Assembly (NCBI GenBank): GCA_029260455.1
Contig: JAJDDF010000010.1
Span: forward strand, 1-64,000
Source: Phycisphaerales bacterium
GTDB lineage: Bacteria > Planctomycetota > Phycisphaerae > Phycisphaerales > UBA1924
DNA length: 64,000 nucleotides
Direction: 5' to 3'
Position 1 is the stretch's first letter, and each line of letters starts with the position of its first letter. A program made the translations under genes and the position numbers. Under the pieces are notes generated by a model. The model made no database searches. It was given only the letters and a program-made list of their open reading frames with translations, and had not been told where the DNA came from. This document shows positions 18,220 through 27,196 of this stretch, piece by piece.

Positions 18220-20628
18220 TCATCGCTTCTCGGACCTGTTGCGCGATCGATCACGCAGGGTGTGTCGCAACACGTCAAGCTGCGATCTGGCCCATCGATC
18301 TTCCTCGGCAGTCAAAACTCGCCCGCCAAAGCGCGTTTCGTAATACAGAATCGTCAGGCCATTCACAACACCGCCCGCATCAGGTGCCTCACGCGCAACA
18401 AAGTCCGCATGCTGACCCGCAGGGATGTGTTCGGGCTTGCCAAGGCCAGCGCGCGTCAAAACCGCCATCATCTTTGAATAAAACACCGGCACATCAATCG
18501 TGCGCCGACGACTTCGCGAGCCGCCATTTTTGCCCCATCGCGAGCGTACGGTCATGATCCCGCCCCGCAGCAGAAGCCCAAACGAAAATAAAAGTGCCAT
18601 GATGGCAACGAAGTTCACTGCAACGCGCAGCACATACGCGCCCGCACTCGAGGGCTGCGGCTTATCACGCGCCGATGAGACCCGTGCACGAACCCACTTG
18701 AAAAAACCAAACGGACCATCTGAAGCCTCAGTCGCTTCTAACATATTGGTCTGCGTGCCCTGGTTAAATGACACAATGCGAGAGGCCCACAATCCTTCAA
18801 GCCGATCAATCGTCCGCCGCACAAATGCAATGAGACCCACATTGGGATGATGAATCGCCGCAAGTTGCTCCTGTGGCGATGGGTCATATGTCGCCCACAC
18901 GCCCGGCTCGACATGCACTTCAACCCATGCGTGTGCGTGCGACTCGCGCACGATATATCGACCGGTCGACACGTCATATTCCGTTGCGGCGTATCCCGTC
19001 ACCAATCGCGATTCCAGCCCCACACTTCGGCACATCGCGGTCATCGCCGAGGCAAAATATTCACAATGCCCTTCCTTCGTGCGAAACAGGAACATCTCCA
19101 TGGGATCTTCTTCACCCGTGGGGGGCGTCATATCAAGTGTGTAGCTGCAGTTGAGCTGCAGATACGCCTGTACCGCTTCGACAATTCGGCGTGCATTCTC
19201 AGGTGGTTCAGGCCACGCAGGGCGAGGGTGTTCGTAGACAGTGCCATCGCGTATCCCAATATTGGCCGTACGCACCGCCCTTGCGGTTTCCACTTGCACT
19301 CGAATGTCATCGATATCCGGGGCAACAATTCCTCGCGCCGCAAGAATTTCAAGCGACAGATCGCGAATGGGTGATGAAAAGAAGAAGTTCATCTGCGGCT
19401 CGGTCCACGCCGCCGGTTGATATTGCCAGAACCGCTCGGCCAGCACACCCGGATCACACTTCACCGTGTATTCCATCTTGCCCGCGTTTTCAGTCAATAT
19501 CGAGGCGCCATCGACCCGGCTCATCAAAACGCCAACTCGATTCGACATGGCGAACTCCGACGGGCGAAACAATGTCAACAGCTGTGACGCATTGTGATTT
19601 CGCAGCCAAACCCGTAACTCCATCACTGGTAATCGGCGCGTTGCGCTGCGCTCACGCAACGGGTCTTTAGGAATTGCTGGCCCGCGCCGTCGCCGAGGCA
19701 CGAGTGTCGTTCCGTCTGAACGCACACCCTGCAAATACCCCTGCACATTGATCGATCGATCCCACATCCCTTGTGCAGGAACATATTCGTCAAGCACCGC
19801 GCCGCGCAACAAAAACCGTTGCTCGCCGGACGCCGCGAGCCCTGTCTTCGCGTTGACAATCACCTCCGTCTCGAGCACCACGTTTGAGCCTTCTGTGATC
19901 GTGCCCGCCGCGCCAAGTTGAACGTGGTCACTAAACCCGCTTTCAAAACTCTTTGGCTCTTCCCAGCTCCCAAGAATGCCCTCGCCAAGCTGCCGCGGCA
20001 TCACGATGAATACCGCCACCGTGATTGCAAGAATGCCCGCAGTTGCAACGTAGGTCAGCCGGCGCATGCCGCGAACAAGCGATCTCGACATCGGCACCCG
20101 GCGCGGCGCAACACGCTTGTCACGCTCTTTGCGAATCGCCGCGCCCCGTTCTGCTGCCGCCGCCACGCCACCGCACCAGAGCTGGTAGAGAACGAGTGTC
20201 CACACCGCTGTCGGCGCGTAAAGCATAAACATGAGCCCGGTCTCAAAGGTCACACTCGTCAGCGCTGCGCCGATCGCCATCATCATCGACAACGTGAGCA
20301 ACTGACCCTGATCGCGTGCGGTGCGCTTCTCGATGAGTTTGATCAACGTCAGCGCAACAACAAACCGCCCCACCGCTGAGATCACCTGATCGATCCCATG
20401 CGAAGTCAGGTCGAGCGCAAAGAGCGCAAGCGCTGCTAGCAATAAGGCATTCACCACAAGTTGTGGCACCGCCGCATCAAGACGTTTGCGAAAGCGAATC
20501 CATGACCACACAATCACAGGCAACGACAGCGCAAGAGGCAATGCATCCTGACTTGCCACCGACATTGTGGCAATACTCAATACGGCCGTGATGTGAGACC
20601 ATGTGTGATACCGATCATGCAAATTCAT
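18220..20628 (-). CDS. TgpA-type membrane transglutaminase-like protein
   Basis: 802 aa. N-terminal membrane helices (about residues 10-225, DUF3488) are followed by an external region and a transglutaminase-like papain-fold core with the full triad: KEGHCEYFASAMTAMC (Cys, near residue 530), ESHAHAWVEV (His) and TYDPSPQEQ (Asp). A further membrane helix near residue 670 and a C-terminal DUF4129-like cytoplasmic segment follow. Such proteins act as periplasmic peptidases or crosslinkers of the envelope. The ATG overlaps the DUF58 stop by 4 nt (ATGA), so the two are coupled. The MoxR ATPase that often goes with this pair is not in the window. Confidence 0.9.
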   Translation of the reverse strand: MNLHDRYHTWSHITAVLSIATMSVASQDALPLALSLPVIVWSWIRFRKRLDAAVPQLVVNALLLAALALFALDLTSHGIDQVISAVGRFVVALTLIKLIEKRTARDQGQLLTLSMMMAIGAALTSVTFETGLMFMLYAPTAVWTLVLYQLWCGGVAAAAERGAAIRKERDKRVAPRRVPMSRSLVRGMRRLTYVATAGILAITVAVFIVMPRQLGEGILGSWEEPKSFESGFSDHVQLGAAGTITEGSNVVLETEVIVNAKTGLAASGEQRFLLRGAVLDEYVPAQGMWDRSINVQGYLQGVRSDGTTLVPRRRRGPAIPKDPLRERSATRRLPVMELRVWLRNHNASQLLTLFRPSEFAMSNRVGVLMSRVDGASILTENAGKMEYTVKCDPGVLAERFWQYQPAAWTEPQMNFFFSSPIRDLSLEILAARGIVAPDIDDIRVQVETARAVRTANIGIRDGTVYEHPRPAWPEPPENARRIVEAVQAYLQLNCSYTLDMTPPTGEEDPMEMFLFRTKEGHCEYFASAMTAMCRSVGLESRLVTGYAATEYDVSTGRYIVRESHAHAWVEVHVEPGVWATYDPSPQEQLAAIHHPNVGLIAFVRRTIDRLEGLWASRIVSFNQGTQTNMLEATEASDGPFGFFKWVRARVSSARDKPQPSSAGAYVLRVAVNFVAIMALLFSFGLLLRGGIMTVRSRWGKNGGSRSRRRTIDVPVFYSKMMAVLTRAGLGKPEHIPAGQHADFVAREAPDAGGVVNGLTILYYETRFGGRVLTAEEDRWARSQLDVLRHTLRDRSRNRSEKR

Positions 20629-21797
20629 GACATGCTCGCCTCTCTAGGCACTTCGTGGGCGCGCGCCGGTTCTCGCGCGTCGTTGGCAACCGCCCCTTTC
20701 TCTTCTCCCACTATCACAATCGCTTCTGAAGGCGCTGATGCAGTCGCAGTTCGGGGCTGGATTTGCAGCAAAGCGCTTTGGGCTGGTGCTTGTGGAGCAT
20801 CTTTTTGTGGCGCGCGCTCAATTGCTGAAAGATCGATCGCCGCCAGCGCATCAAGCAGGTTCGCAACATGACGCCCTGAGCGCCCAAAGGGTGTTGACAC
20901 CCCCGCCTGCGGAATGGTCAGCGCAAACACAATGCCCTCGCGCTGCGCTTGAGAAACAAAACCTGCAGCAATTGAAATCGTACGCTCGATCAAGGCGCGC
21001 GAACACGTCTCGTTTTCTGCTTCCAGCATCAGCCGCACCATCAGGCGTGTCGATACCGGGTCCGTGTGCTGACGTGTCAAAAGTGTTTCTGATCGCGCTG
21101 ACGCCTTCCACGCCACAGTTCGCGCCGGATCGCCCGGCACATAGCTGCGCAAACCGAAAAATTCCTGCCCGTTCCCACGTCGATTGCGCGATTCTTCATG
21201 CGATCGCCCCTGACGACCAAGCACACGCCGCACACCGCCCGGTGGCTCGATGACCTCGGGCCAGACAAGCACCTCCGCCTCATGCGAAAATGCCACGCTC
21301 TTGCACATCAGGCCAAAGGGAAACGATGACACAAGCCGAACGCGCTCAAGACGCAATACGCCCCGACGGTTGGGAATATACACCGCCTGCGTGTGCACTA
21401 CGCTGCGCCGAGGCACACACGTCACAAAAGCATGCATCTCGTCGCGCGATATGCCAAATCGCTCATCCGAGTTGGCAATCCGATGCACTTCCTGCACATC
21501 GAGGGCAAAGGCTGGCATGATGCGCGACCGCGTGCCAATTGAATATTCAAGACGGAGCGACTTGCCAACCTGTGCCCATCGCGGGCGCTGTCGCGTTGCG
21601 GTCAACTTGACCATCATCGCACCAGAGATAATCCCGGACACCACCATCGCACCAAGAGCTGCACCAAAGAGCAGGAACAGCAAATTGTTCTGACTGTTAA
21701 TCGCACCAACCCCAAGCAGGCACACCACCAGGAAATACACAATGCCCGCTGAATTGATGTGATAGCGCCGCTGAATAGGCTTCAAAGGATCTCTCAT
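20625..21797 (-). CDS. DUF58 domain protein
   Basis: 390 aa. Two N-terminal membrane helices (IVYFLVVCLLGVGA and LLFLLFGAALGAMVVSGII) precede a beta-rich segment and the DUF58 signature FGLRSYVPGDPARTVAWKAS near residue 215. The rest resembles a von Willebrand A fold. DUF58 proteins usually work with a MoxR ATPase and a transglutaminase-like protein, as found directly downstream here. The ATG at 21797 follows GGAGGTGG at good spacing; a GTG three codons earlier lies inside that site and was rejected. The C-terminus is Ala/Pro-rich. Confidence 0.88.
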   Translation of the reverse strand: MRDPLKPIQRRYHINSAGIVYFLVVCLLGVGAINSQNNLLFLLFGAALGAMVVSGIISGAMMVKLTATRQRPRWAQVGKSLRLEYSIGTRSRIMPAFALDVQEVHRIANSDERFGISRDEMHAFVTCVPRRSVVHTQAVYIPNRRGVLRLERVRLVSSFPFGLMCKSVAFSHEAEVLVWPEVIEPPGGVRRVLGRQGRSHEESRNRRGNGQEFFGLRSYVPGDPARTVAWKASARSETLLTRQHTDPVSTRLMVRLMLEAENETCSRALIERTISIAAGFVSQAQREGIVFALTIPQAGVSTPFGRSGRHVANLLDALAAIDLSAIERAPQKDAPQAPAQSALLQIQPRTATASAPSEAIVIVGEEKGAVANDAREPARAHEVPREASMS

Positions 21798-21853
21798 GTG
21801 GACCACCTCCGACCCCCGGCGCTACGTCAGAACACTGCGTGCGGTTGCTCGGC

Positions 21854-22315
21854 TCAACGATATTGGGATGCCTGATCCCTCAAATTCTCACGAAGTTCAC
21901 CCAGCTCCCGGTCAACACCCTTGGCCATGACGATCAGTATTCGTTTTTTTGAACTGGGCAATTCAAAGAAGCCGGTCGCCGGGGTGTGATCTGATCGCCT
22001 TGCAAAGAGACCAACGTCATAGTGCAACAGTCCCGCCCCCGCCAAATCGACGGGCAACCGTATGTCCCCGGTCGCCTCAGAGACCCCCCGCCCGACGGTC
22101 TTGCGATTGAGACGCCCGGGATCACTTTGTAAGTGCAAGCTCACACCCGGCAAACCCTCGCCGTCAAGCCGTGGATCATCTGCATTAACCACCGCAACAT
22201 AGGACACATCGCCGCGCACCACGCGCCCGCGCAGTGCATACGATTCACACCCAGTAGCGCACAAACCTGCGCCCAACACCATGAAGCAGAAAGCAATCAA
22301 TTTAGCTTTGCGCAT
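21854..22315 (-). CDS. Lipoprotein with carboxypeptidase-regulatory-like fold
   Basis: 153 aa. The signal peptide ends in ATGC, a lipobox near residue 23. The body has the layout of a small beta-sandwich (GLPGVSLHLQSDPGRLNRKT ... GVSEATGDIRLPVDLAG), like transthyretin/carboxypeptidase-regulatory domains, followed by a charged C-terminal helix (ELGELRENLRDQ). I do not recognise a specific function. Its ATG lies inside the end of scpB (14-nt overlap). Confidence 0.65.
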   Translation of the reverse strand: MRKAKLIAFCFMVLGAGLCATGCESYALRGRVVRGDVSYVAVVNADDPRLDGEGLPGVSLHLQSDPGRLNRKTVGRGVSEATGDIRLPVDLAGAGLLHYDVGLFARRSDHTPATGFFELPSSKKRILIVMAKGVDRELGELRENLRDQASQYR

Positions 22316-22991
22316 CGGTACTCTCCGTGGTCAACTCGTTCTCTTCCGGTTGTGCCAAAGGCTCTTGCGCCATTGGCTTGGCTTCAACTTCACTGTCATT
22401 GAACGCACCAATCAACGACAGCGTTTCTCCAACCGGCGGCAGGTCCGTAAGTGACGCAAGTCCGAACAACTCCAAGAATCGTGTGGTGGTTCCATACAAC
22501 AGCGGGCGTCCAAGTTCCTCAGCCCGCCCGGTAATGGTGATGAGTTTGCGATCGAGCAAGCCGCGCAACACTTCGCCTGATGCCACCCCGCGAATCGATT
22601 CAATCGATGCCCGCGCAACGGGCTGGCGATAGGCGATAATCGAAAGCGATTCAATCGCGGCCCGGCTCAGGCGTGTCTCGGCGCGCATCCCCTTCACCGC
22701 AGCCACTGCTGGTGCGAAGGCGGGCAAGGTCATCACGCGATGCCCCCCCGCCACGCGCTCGATGCGAAATGACCGACCGGTCTGTTCATACGTCTCATTC
22801 AGGGCATCAATGGCCTCAAGAACGCCCGGGGCATCACAAGAGACTCCCGCGGCCTCCAGTGCCGCTGCGATCTTTGTCTCATTGAGCGGCTTCTCTGCTG
22901 AAAGAAGCGCCGCCTCTACAGAGGGCGCTACTTCAAGGGCTGCGCCCGGGTCCATAGTCTCTGCCTGTCCGTTTTCGTCTTCTGTTGACAT
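22302..22991 (-). CDS. scpB: Segregation and condensation protein ScpB
   Basis: 229 aa. Two winged-helix domains (about residues 25-105 and 110-185) with the family pattern LSRAAIESLSIIAYRQPVAR, then IRGVASGEVLRGLLDRKLI. ScpB binds ScpA and the SMC ATPase to form the chromosome-compacting complex. Acidic, low-complexity tails flank the core. scpA, usually the neighbour, is absent: the gene begins a minus-strand run with a lipoprotein, DUF58, TgpA and PilZ genes, and the upstream gene is divergent. Confidence 0.93.
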   Translation of the reverse strand: MSTEDENGQAETMDPGAALEVAPSVEAALLSAEKPLNETKIAAALEAAGVSCDAPGVLEAIDALNETYEQTGRSFRIERVAGGHRVMTLPAFAPAVAAVKGMRAETRLSRAAIESLSIIAYRQPVARASIESIRGVASGEVLRGLLDRKLITITGRAEELGRPLLYGTTTRFLELFGLASLTDLPPVGETLSLIGAFNDSEVEAKPMAQEPLAQPEENELTTESTDAQS

Positions 22992-23211
22992 ATTCCGATC
23001 CTAGCACCATCACGCCCGCACACCCCGCCCCCCGAAGAGCTGGGTGTCCGAGAAGCACGCCATGCCGCGAGAGAAGGTCGGGGAAACTTGCCGTCTCGAC
23101 CGGTCATGCGCCCGTCTGACCGCCCCTTCGACCCCGTCCGGGTGAATTGGGCGGCCCGAGGCTCCGATCCAAGGCCTCATCACTTCAGGATTTGTGAGGG
23201 GGAACGTGTCA

Positions 23212-23454
23212 ATGCAGGATCACGATCAGCAGTATGGACAAACCCTCCTCGCGATGGCTCAGCGGGACGCTGAACGTGCGGTCCAGAACCCCGCCGACCG
23301 CCTCGCCCGCTCCGTCGCCCTGTGGATGACCGACCAACTGGGCACCTACGCCGCCTCATTGACCGCCCAGGGCGCCGCCACACTCCGCTCAGAGGCATCT
23401 CGCCTTCGCAACGAGGTGATCCGGGGCACCGCGCAAATCCGCCACTCCGCCTAG
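23212..23454 (+). CDS. Small conserved-looking hypothetical protein
   Basis: 80 aa. The ATG at 23212 has a GAGGGGG site 8-9 nt upstream; a GTG six codons earlier overlaps that site. The protein is soluble and mostly helical (DADRLARS-like amphipathic pattern: NPADRLARSVALWMTDQLGT, then GAATLRSEASRLRNEVIRG). I do not recognise it. Codon use is like that of its neighbours. It lies 104 nt before the MATE gene on the same strand. Confidence 0.6.
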   Translation: MQDHDQQYGQTLLAMAQRDAERAVQNPADRLARSVALWMTDQLGTYAASLTAQGAATLRSEASRLRNEVIRGTAQIRHSA

Positions 23455-23557
23455 CGCCACCATTTGCCGCTGTTCATCAGAATCGATGGCAATACCAAAT
23501 CCAGGCAAACGCCTACAGTGGTCCCGCGCGCCATGACCCCGCCCGTGCCAGCCGCAT

Positions 23558-25165
23558 ATGACACACACCGACCCCGACCAAACCGACGCTGCTTCGCGGC
23601 CTGATGCCGCTGCCAATACTGCGCACACACCAAAAATACCAAGCTCTCCTATTGCGGAACTCCTCCTGATCGCTGTCCCCGCAATCGTCACCATGACCTC
23701 CTACACACTCATGCAGTTCGCCGACATGTGGATCGTGTCGAGTTTCCCCGATGCTGTTGCAGCAGTCGGCAACGCAGGCGTCGGTGCCTTCGTGCCCGGC
23801 GCTGCCATGATGGGCCTGATCTCCATCGTCAATACGTTCGTCAGCCAGAATCTTGGCGCAGGTCGCCCGGAGCGCGGTGCAGCCTATGCCTGGAATGGCC
23901 TCTGGCTCACTTGCGTGTTGTGGGTACTCATGCTTGTACCCTTTGCGATTTTTTTGCCGGAAGTGTTTCAAGGCATGCGCACCGTACTCGGACTTGAGGA
24001 TGTATCGGAAAACCTCAAGGCGATGGAAATCGTCTATGGCCGCATCATCGTGCTCGGCATGGTCTTCACCATCGGCGCCCGCAATATGAGCCACTACTTC
24101 TACGGCATGCACAAACCAGCCATAGTCATGATCAGCGCCATCACCGCCAACCTTGTCAACGTTGTTATCACATGGAATCTGGTGCAAGCTGCAGCGCACC
24201 CCGCCACAGGAGAACCTGACGCGATTGCGGGTGTGACCGGCGCGGCCATCGGCACAGTAATCGGCAGCGGCGTCGAACTGCTCATCCCCATTGCGCTCTT
24301 CCTGAGTCCGCGCTACAACACACCCTACCGCACCCGTGCCGCGTGGAAACCATCCCTGCATCACATCAAGGAATTGCTCAAACTCGGGTGGTCCCCCGCC
24401 CTGATGATGGGCAATGAACTGATCTGCTGGTGGATCTTCATGGCGGGGTTCATCGCAACATTCGACCATGGTGAACACACGATTCACAACACCGCCGGGT
24501 GGATCGTGCTGCGCTATATGCACCTGAGCTTTATGCCCGCGGTGGGCTGCTCGATTGCGCTAGCTGCAATCGTCGGGCGCTACGTCGGCAAGAACGATAT
24601 CCCCACCGCCATCAAGCGCATCTGGCTTGGCCTCTTACTCACCATCGCGTACATGGCGCTGTGGGCGATTGCCTTCGTTGTCTTTCGAGAACAACTCGTC
24701 GGCGTCTTCCTGCCCACAGATGGACCCGGCGCTGTGCCGCTTGAAATACGCACGGAAATCATCAAGGTCGGCGCGTTCATTCTGATCATCGCTGCCGCCT
24801 TCCAGATGTTCGACGCCGTCGCGATCGCACTCTCCGGTGCACTGCGCGGCGCAGGCGACACCGTATTTCAGGGCATCGTCACCATTGTCCTCAGCTGGGG
24901 CCTCATCGTTGGAGGTGGGTGGCTCATGGTGCACTACTGGCCTGAGTTCGGTTCGGCTGGGCCCTGGGCCGCTGCTGCGGCGTACATCATTGCCCTCTCT
25001 ATCGCCCTCTTCTGGCGCTTCATGGGCAATGCCTGGAAGACCAAATCTGTCATCCGTGAAAAAGAAGCCGAAGCCCTTGGTCTGTCCTGCAAGCATTGCG
25101 GCTATGACCTTGCTAGCCACGATCCTGCAACCCCCTGCCCGCAATGCAGCGGCTCGCCAGCATAA
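23558..25165 (+). CDS. MATE-family efflux transporter with a C-terminal zinc ribbon
   Basis: 535 aa. Twelve membrane helices arranged as two similar halves (first about residues 28-260, second about 270-500) mark a MATE multidrug/toxin exporter, driven by a Na+ or H+ gradient. Conserved features include the first-helix MTSYTLMQFADMWIVSSFPD and GLISIVNTFVSQNLGAGRPE. After the last helix a tail carries CKHCGYDLASHDPATPCPQC, a CxxC...CxxC zinc-ribbon like that found in many planctomycete proteins but not a normal part of MATE transporters. The substrate is unknown. The gene is convergent with the methyltransferase, 4 nt apart. Confidence 0.9.
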   Translation: MTHTDPDQTDAASRPDAAANTAHTPKIPSSPIAELLLIAVPAIVTMTSYTLMQFADMWIVSSFPDAVAAVGNAGVGAFVPGAAMMGLISIVNTFVSQNLGAGRPERGAAYAWNGLWLTCVLWVLMLVPFAIFLPEVFQGMRTVLGLEDVSENLKAMEIVYGRIIVLGMVFTIGARNMSHYFYGMHKPAIVMISAITANLVNVVITWNLVQAAAHPATGEPDAIAGVTGAAIGTVIGSGVELLIPIALFLSPRYNTPYRTRAAWKPSLHHIKELLKLGWSPALMMGNELICWWIFMAGFIATFDHGEHTIHNTAGWIVLRYMHLSFMPAVGCSIALAAIVGRYVGKNDIPTAIKRIWLGLLLTIAYMALWAIAFVVFREQLVGVFLPTDGPGAVPLEIRTEIIKVGAFILIIAAAFQMFDAVAIALSGALRGAGDTVFQGIVTIVLSWGLIVGGGWLMVHYWPEFGSAGPWAAAAAYIIALSIALFWRFMGNAWKTKSVIREKEAEALGLSCKHCGYDLASHDPATPCPQCSGSPA

Positions 25166-25169
25166 AGAC

Positions 25170-25994
25170 CTAGGTGTTGGCCCGGATAGACACGACATGC
25201 CCCTGAATCTTCCCCTCAACCGGGCCACACCCGAATCGCGCCGCCAGCGCATCGGTCGCAACATTGGTTGCCTGCTCAAGGCCCGATGCATCGCGGCTTT
25301 CTATTTCATTGCGCAGTGGCGTCCCCTGGCAATACGCAATTGCGGGAATCGAAGCGCTGTCTGCGCGGCTGTGTGCAGCGACTGTTTCGACAGTTGGACC
25401 GAAAACAAAGCCTGCCATTCTGAGATCCGCAACAATCTTCTCAACATCCCAATACCCGTGGGGCGTACGGACAAGGAAGCGAGGTGGATCCGAAGGAAAA
25501 TGCTTTGCCAGCGACTGCGTCACCGTATCCGCAAATTCGTTTTCTTCGATTCGATCCCACACATTGAAGATAAATCGCCCGCCGGGCTTGAGCACGCGCA
25601 GCGCTTCCGCATACGCTTTCACACGATCGGGAAAGAACATTACAGAAAATTGACATACCACGGCATCAAATGCCGCATCTTCAAATGGCAATTCGTGTGC
25701 ATCGGCCTGTTGCCATGTCACATTTGTGTTCGCACGCAGCGAGGCTCCATAGTCCAGCATCGGCTGGTTGAGATCTGTTGCAATGATTGAAACACCGCTC
25801 CCCAACACTTCAACCATTGCTCGCGTCACGACACCGGTTCCCGCCGCCACCTCGAGTACATGGGTAACTGGCTCAAGGCTCACCCGCTTGGCCAAGTCTC
25901 TCGCATACGGTTCGAAGATCAATGGCGTGAGATATGTGTCGTAGAAAGCCGGAATCGACCCGGAAAAAACTTTGTCCGCATGATTTCCTGTCAT
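25170..25994 (-). CDS. Class I SAM-dependent methyltransferase, UbiE-like
   Basis: 274 aa. Motif I VLEVAAGTGVVTRAMVEVLG is near residue 46, SIIATDLNQPMLDYG follows, QQADAHELPFEDAAFDAVVC is motif II with the preceding acidic residue, and LKPGGRFIFNVWD is motif III. This pattern is that of the UbiE/COQ5-like Methyltransf_11 group. The substrate is unknown and no quinone or antibiotic genes are adjacent. The ATG at 25994 follows a GGGGGC run. Confidence 0.88.
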   Translation of the reverse strand: MTGNHADKVFSGSIPAFYDTYLTPLIFEPYARDLAKRVSLEPVTHVLEVAAGTGVVTRAMVEVLGSGVSIIATDLNQPMLDYGASLRANTNVTWQQADAHELPFEDAAFDAVVCQFSVMFFPDRVKAYAEALRVLKPGGRFIFNVWDRIEENEFADTVTQSLAKHFPSDPPRFLVRTPHGYWDVEKIVADLRMAGFVFGPTVETVAAHSRADSASIPAIAYCQGTPLRNEIESRDASGLEQATNVATDALAARFGCGPVEGKIQGHVVSIRANT

Positions 25995-26236
25995 AATTGC
26001 CCCCTCTGGGCCATGATTGATCGGCCCCGGCAGACGCCACCATAGTGAGATAAATCGCCGTCGCGGTGTGGTGATATTGCCATTGATGACGAGCAGCCTC
26101 CTCCGAAAGCAACATTTGTCCCTCCCCCCTGGCCCGGCTACACTTCCCGCCCTGCCTCGTGCAGGGACAGGCCCTCACTCGATACGCAACCCAATGACGC
26201 TGACGCACCGCACCACCGGCGCGTCAAGGGGAACTC

Positions 26237-27175
26237 ATGGCACACAGCAATCCAATGGATATGGTGATCGGCGCCGCAGAAACCGCCGGTGATGCACAGG
26301 CCGCCGCCCGGCACATGGCAGAGGGCGATGCCGCCCGTCTCGAAGGCAACCGTGGGAGTGCAATCACATGCTACCGCCGCGCCGTGGCCGCCGATCCAAA
26401 CAATGTCGATGCCATCTTCAAACTCGCCTACGAACTCGATCTCACCGGCGAAGAGATGGAAGCCATCAGCCTCTACGAGCGCGCCTGCGAGCGCCCGCCC
26501 GCGCCGGTGAATGTCCTGATCAACCTCGCGGTGCTTTATGAAGACTTGGGCGATTATCGCAAGTCTGAAAAATGCCTGCGTCAGGTGCTCGATACCGCAC
26601 CCAATCATCCGCGCGCCCGCCTCTTCTTCAAAGATGTCACCGCCTCGCGCGATATGTTCATCGATGAAGAGCACGATCGCGATCTTGCCAAGCGCAGCGC
26701 ACTGCTTGATACCCCGGTGACAGATTTCGAACTCTCTGTCCGCGCTCGCAACTGTCTCAAGAAAATGAATATCCGCTCACTGGGTGACCTGCTGCGCGTC
26801 ACCGAAGCCGAACTCATGGGCTACAAAAACTTTGGCGAAGCTTCCCTGCTTGAAATCAAACACATGCTCACCGTCAAAGGCCTGCGCCTTGGCCAAGGCC
26901 TCGAAGAACAGCACCGCCGCCTGCGCGCCCGCGTCGCCGAGCAGTTCCGTGGTCAGGGCAATGAGCAGTTGCTCGCCAAGTCGGTCGCTGATCTGGGCCT
27001 CTCTGTCCGTGCCCGCAAGGCCCTGCAAATGCTTGGCATTCACACGCTTGGCGATCTCGCCGCCCGCACTGAAGCCGAACTCATGGGCGTCAAGAACTTC
27101 GGCGCGACCTCACTCGATGAAGTGAAGATTAAGCTCCACGAAAACAATCTGGGCCTGCGCGAACTGGCGTTCTGA
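26237..27175 (+). CDS. Tetratricopeptide-like protein with two RNA polymerase alpha C-terminal domains
   Basis: 312 aa. Residues 20-140 form TPR-like helix pairs (GDAARLEGNRGSAITCYRRA, VNVLINLAVLYEDLGDYRKS). Two copies of the alpha-CTD helix-hairpin-helix fold follow: residues about 158-215 (LSVRARNCLKKMNIRSLGDL, EAELMGYKNFGEASLLEIK) and about 253-310 (LSVRARKALQMLGIHTLGDL, EAELMGVKNFGATSLDEVK). In true RpoA this fold binds UP elements and activators; here it is detached from the polymerase assembly domain. The start has an AAGGGGA site. A role in transcription control or DNA binding is inferred. The protein type is, to my knowledge, characteristic of planctomycetes. Confidence 0.88.
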   Translation: MAHSNPMDMVIGAAETAGDAQAAARHMAEGDAARLEGNRGSAITCYRRAVAADPNNVDAIFKLAYELDLTGEEMEAISLYERACERPPAPVNVLINLAVLYEDLGDYRKSEKCLRQVLDTAPNHPRARLFFKDVTASRDMFIDEEHDRDLAKRSALLDTPVTDFELSVRARNCLKKMNIRSLGDLLRVTEAELMGYKNFGEASLLEIKHMLTVKGLRLGQGLEEQHRRLRARVAEQFRGQGNEQLLAKSVADLGLSVRARKALQMLGIHTLGDLAARTEAELMGVKNFGATSLDEVKIKLHENNLGLRELAF

Positions 27176-27196
27176 ACGTCTGCATTCTGAGCGGCT

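Noticed and set aside
23513-24523. 336-codon frame antisense to the MATE gene
   Set aside because: It is Asp/His/Gly-rich without domain resemblance and fully covered by the transporter gene.
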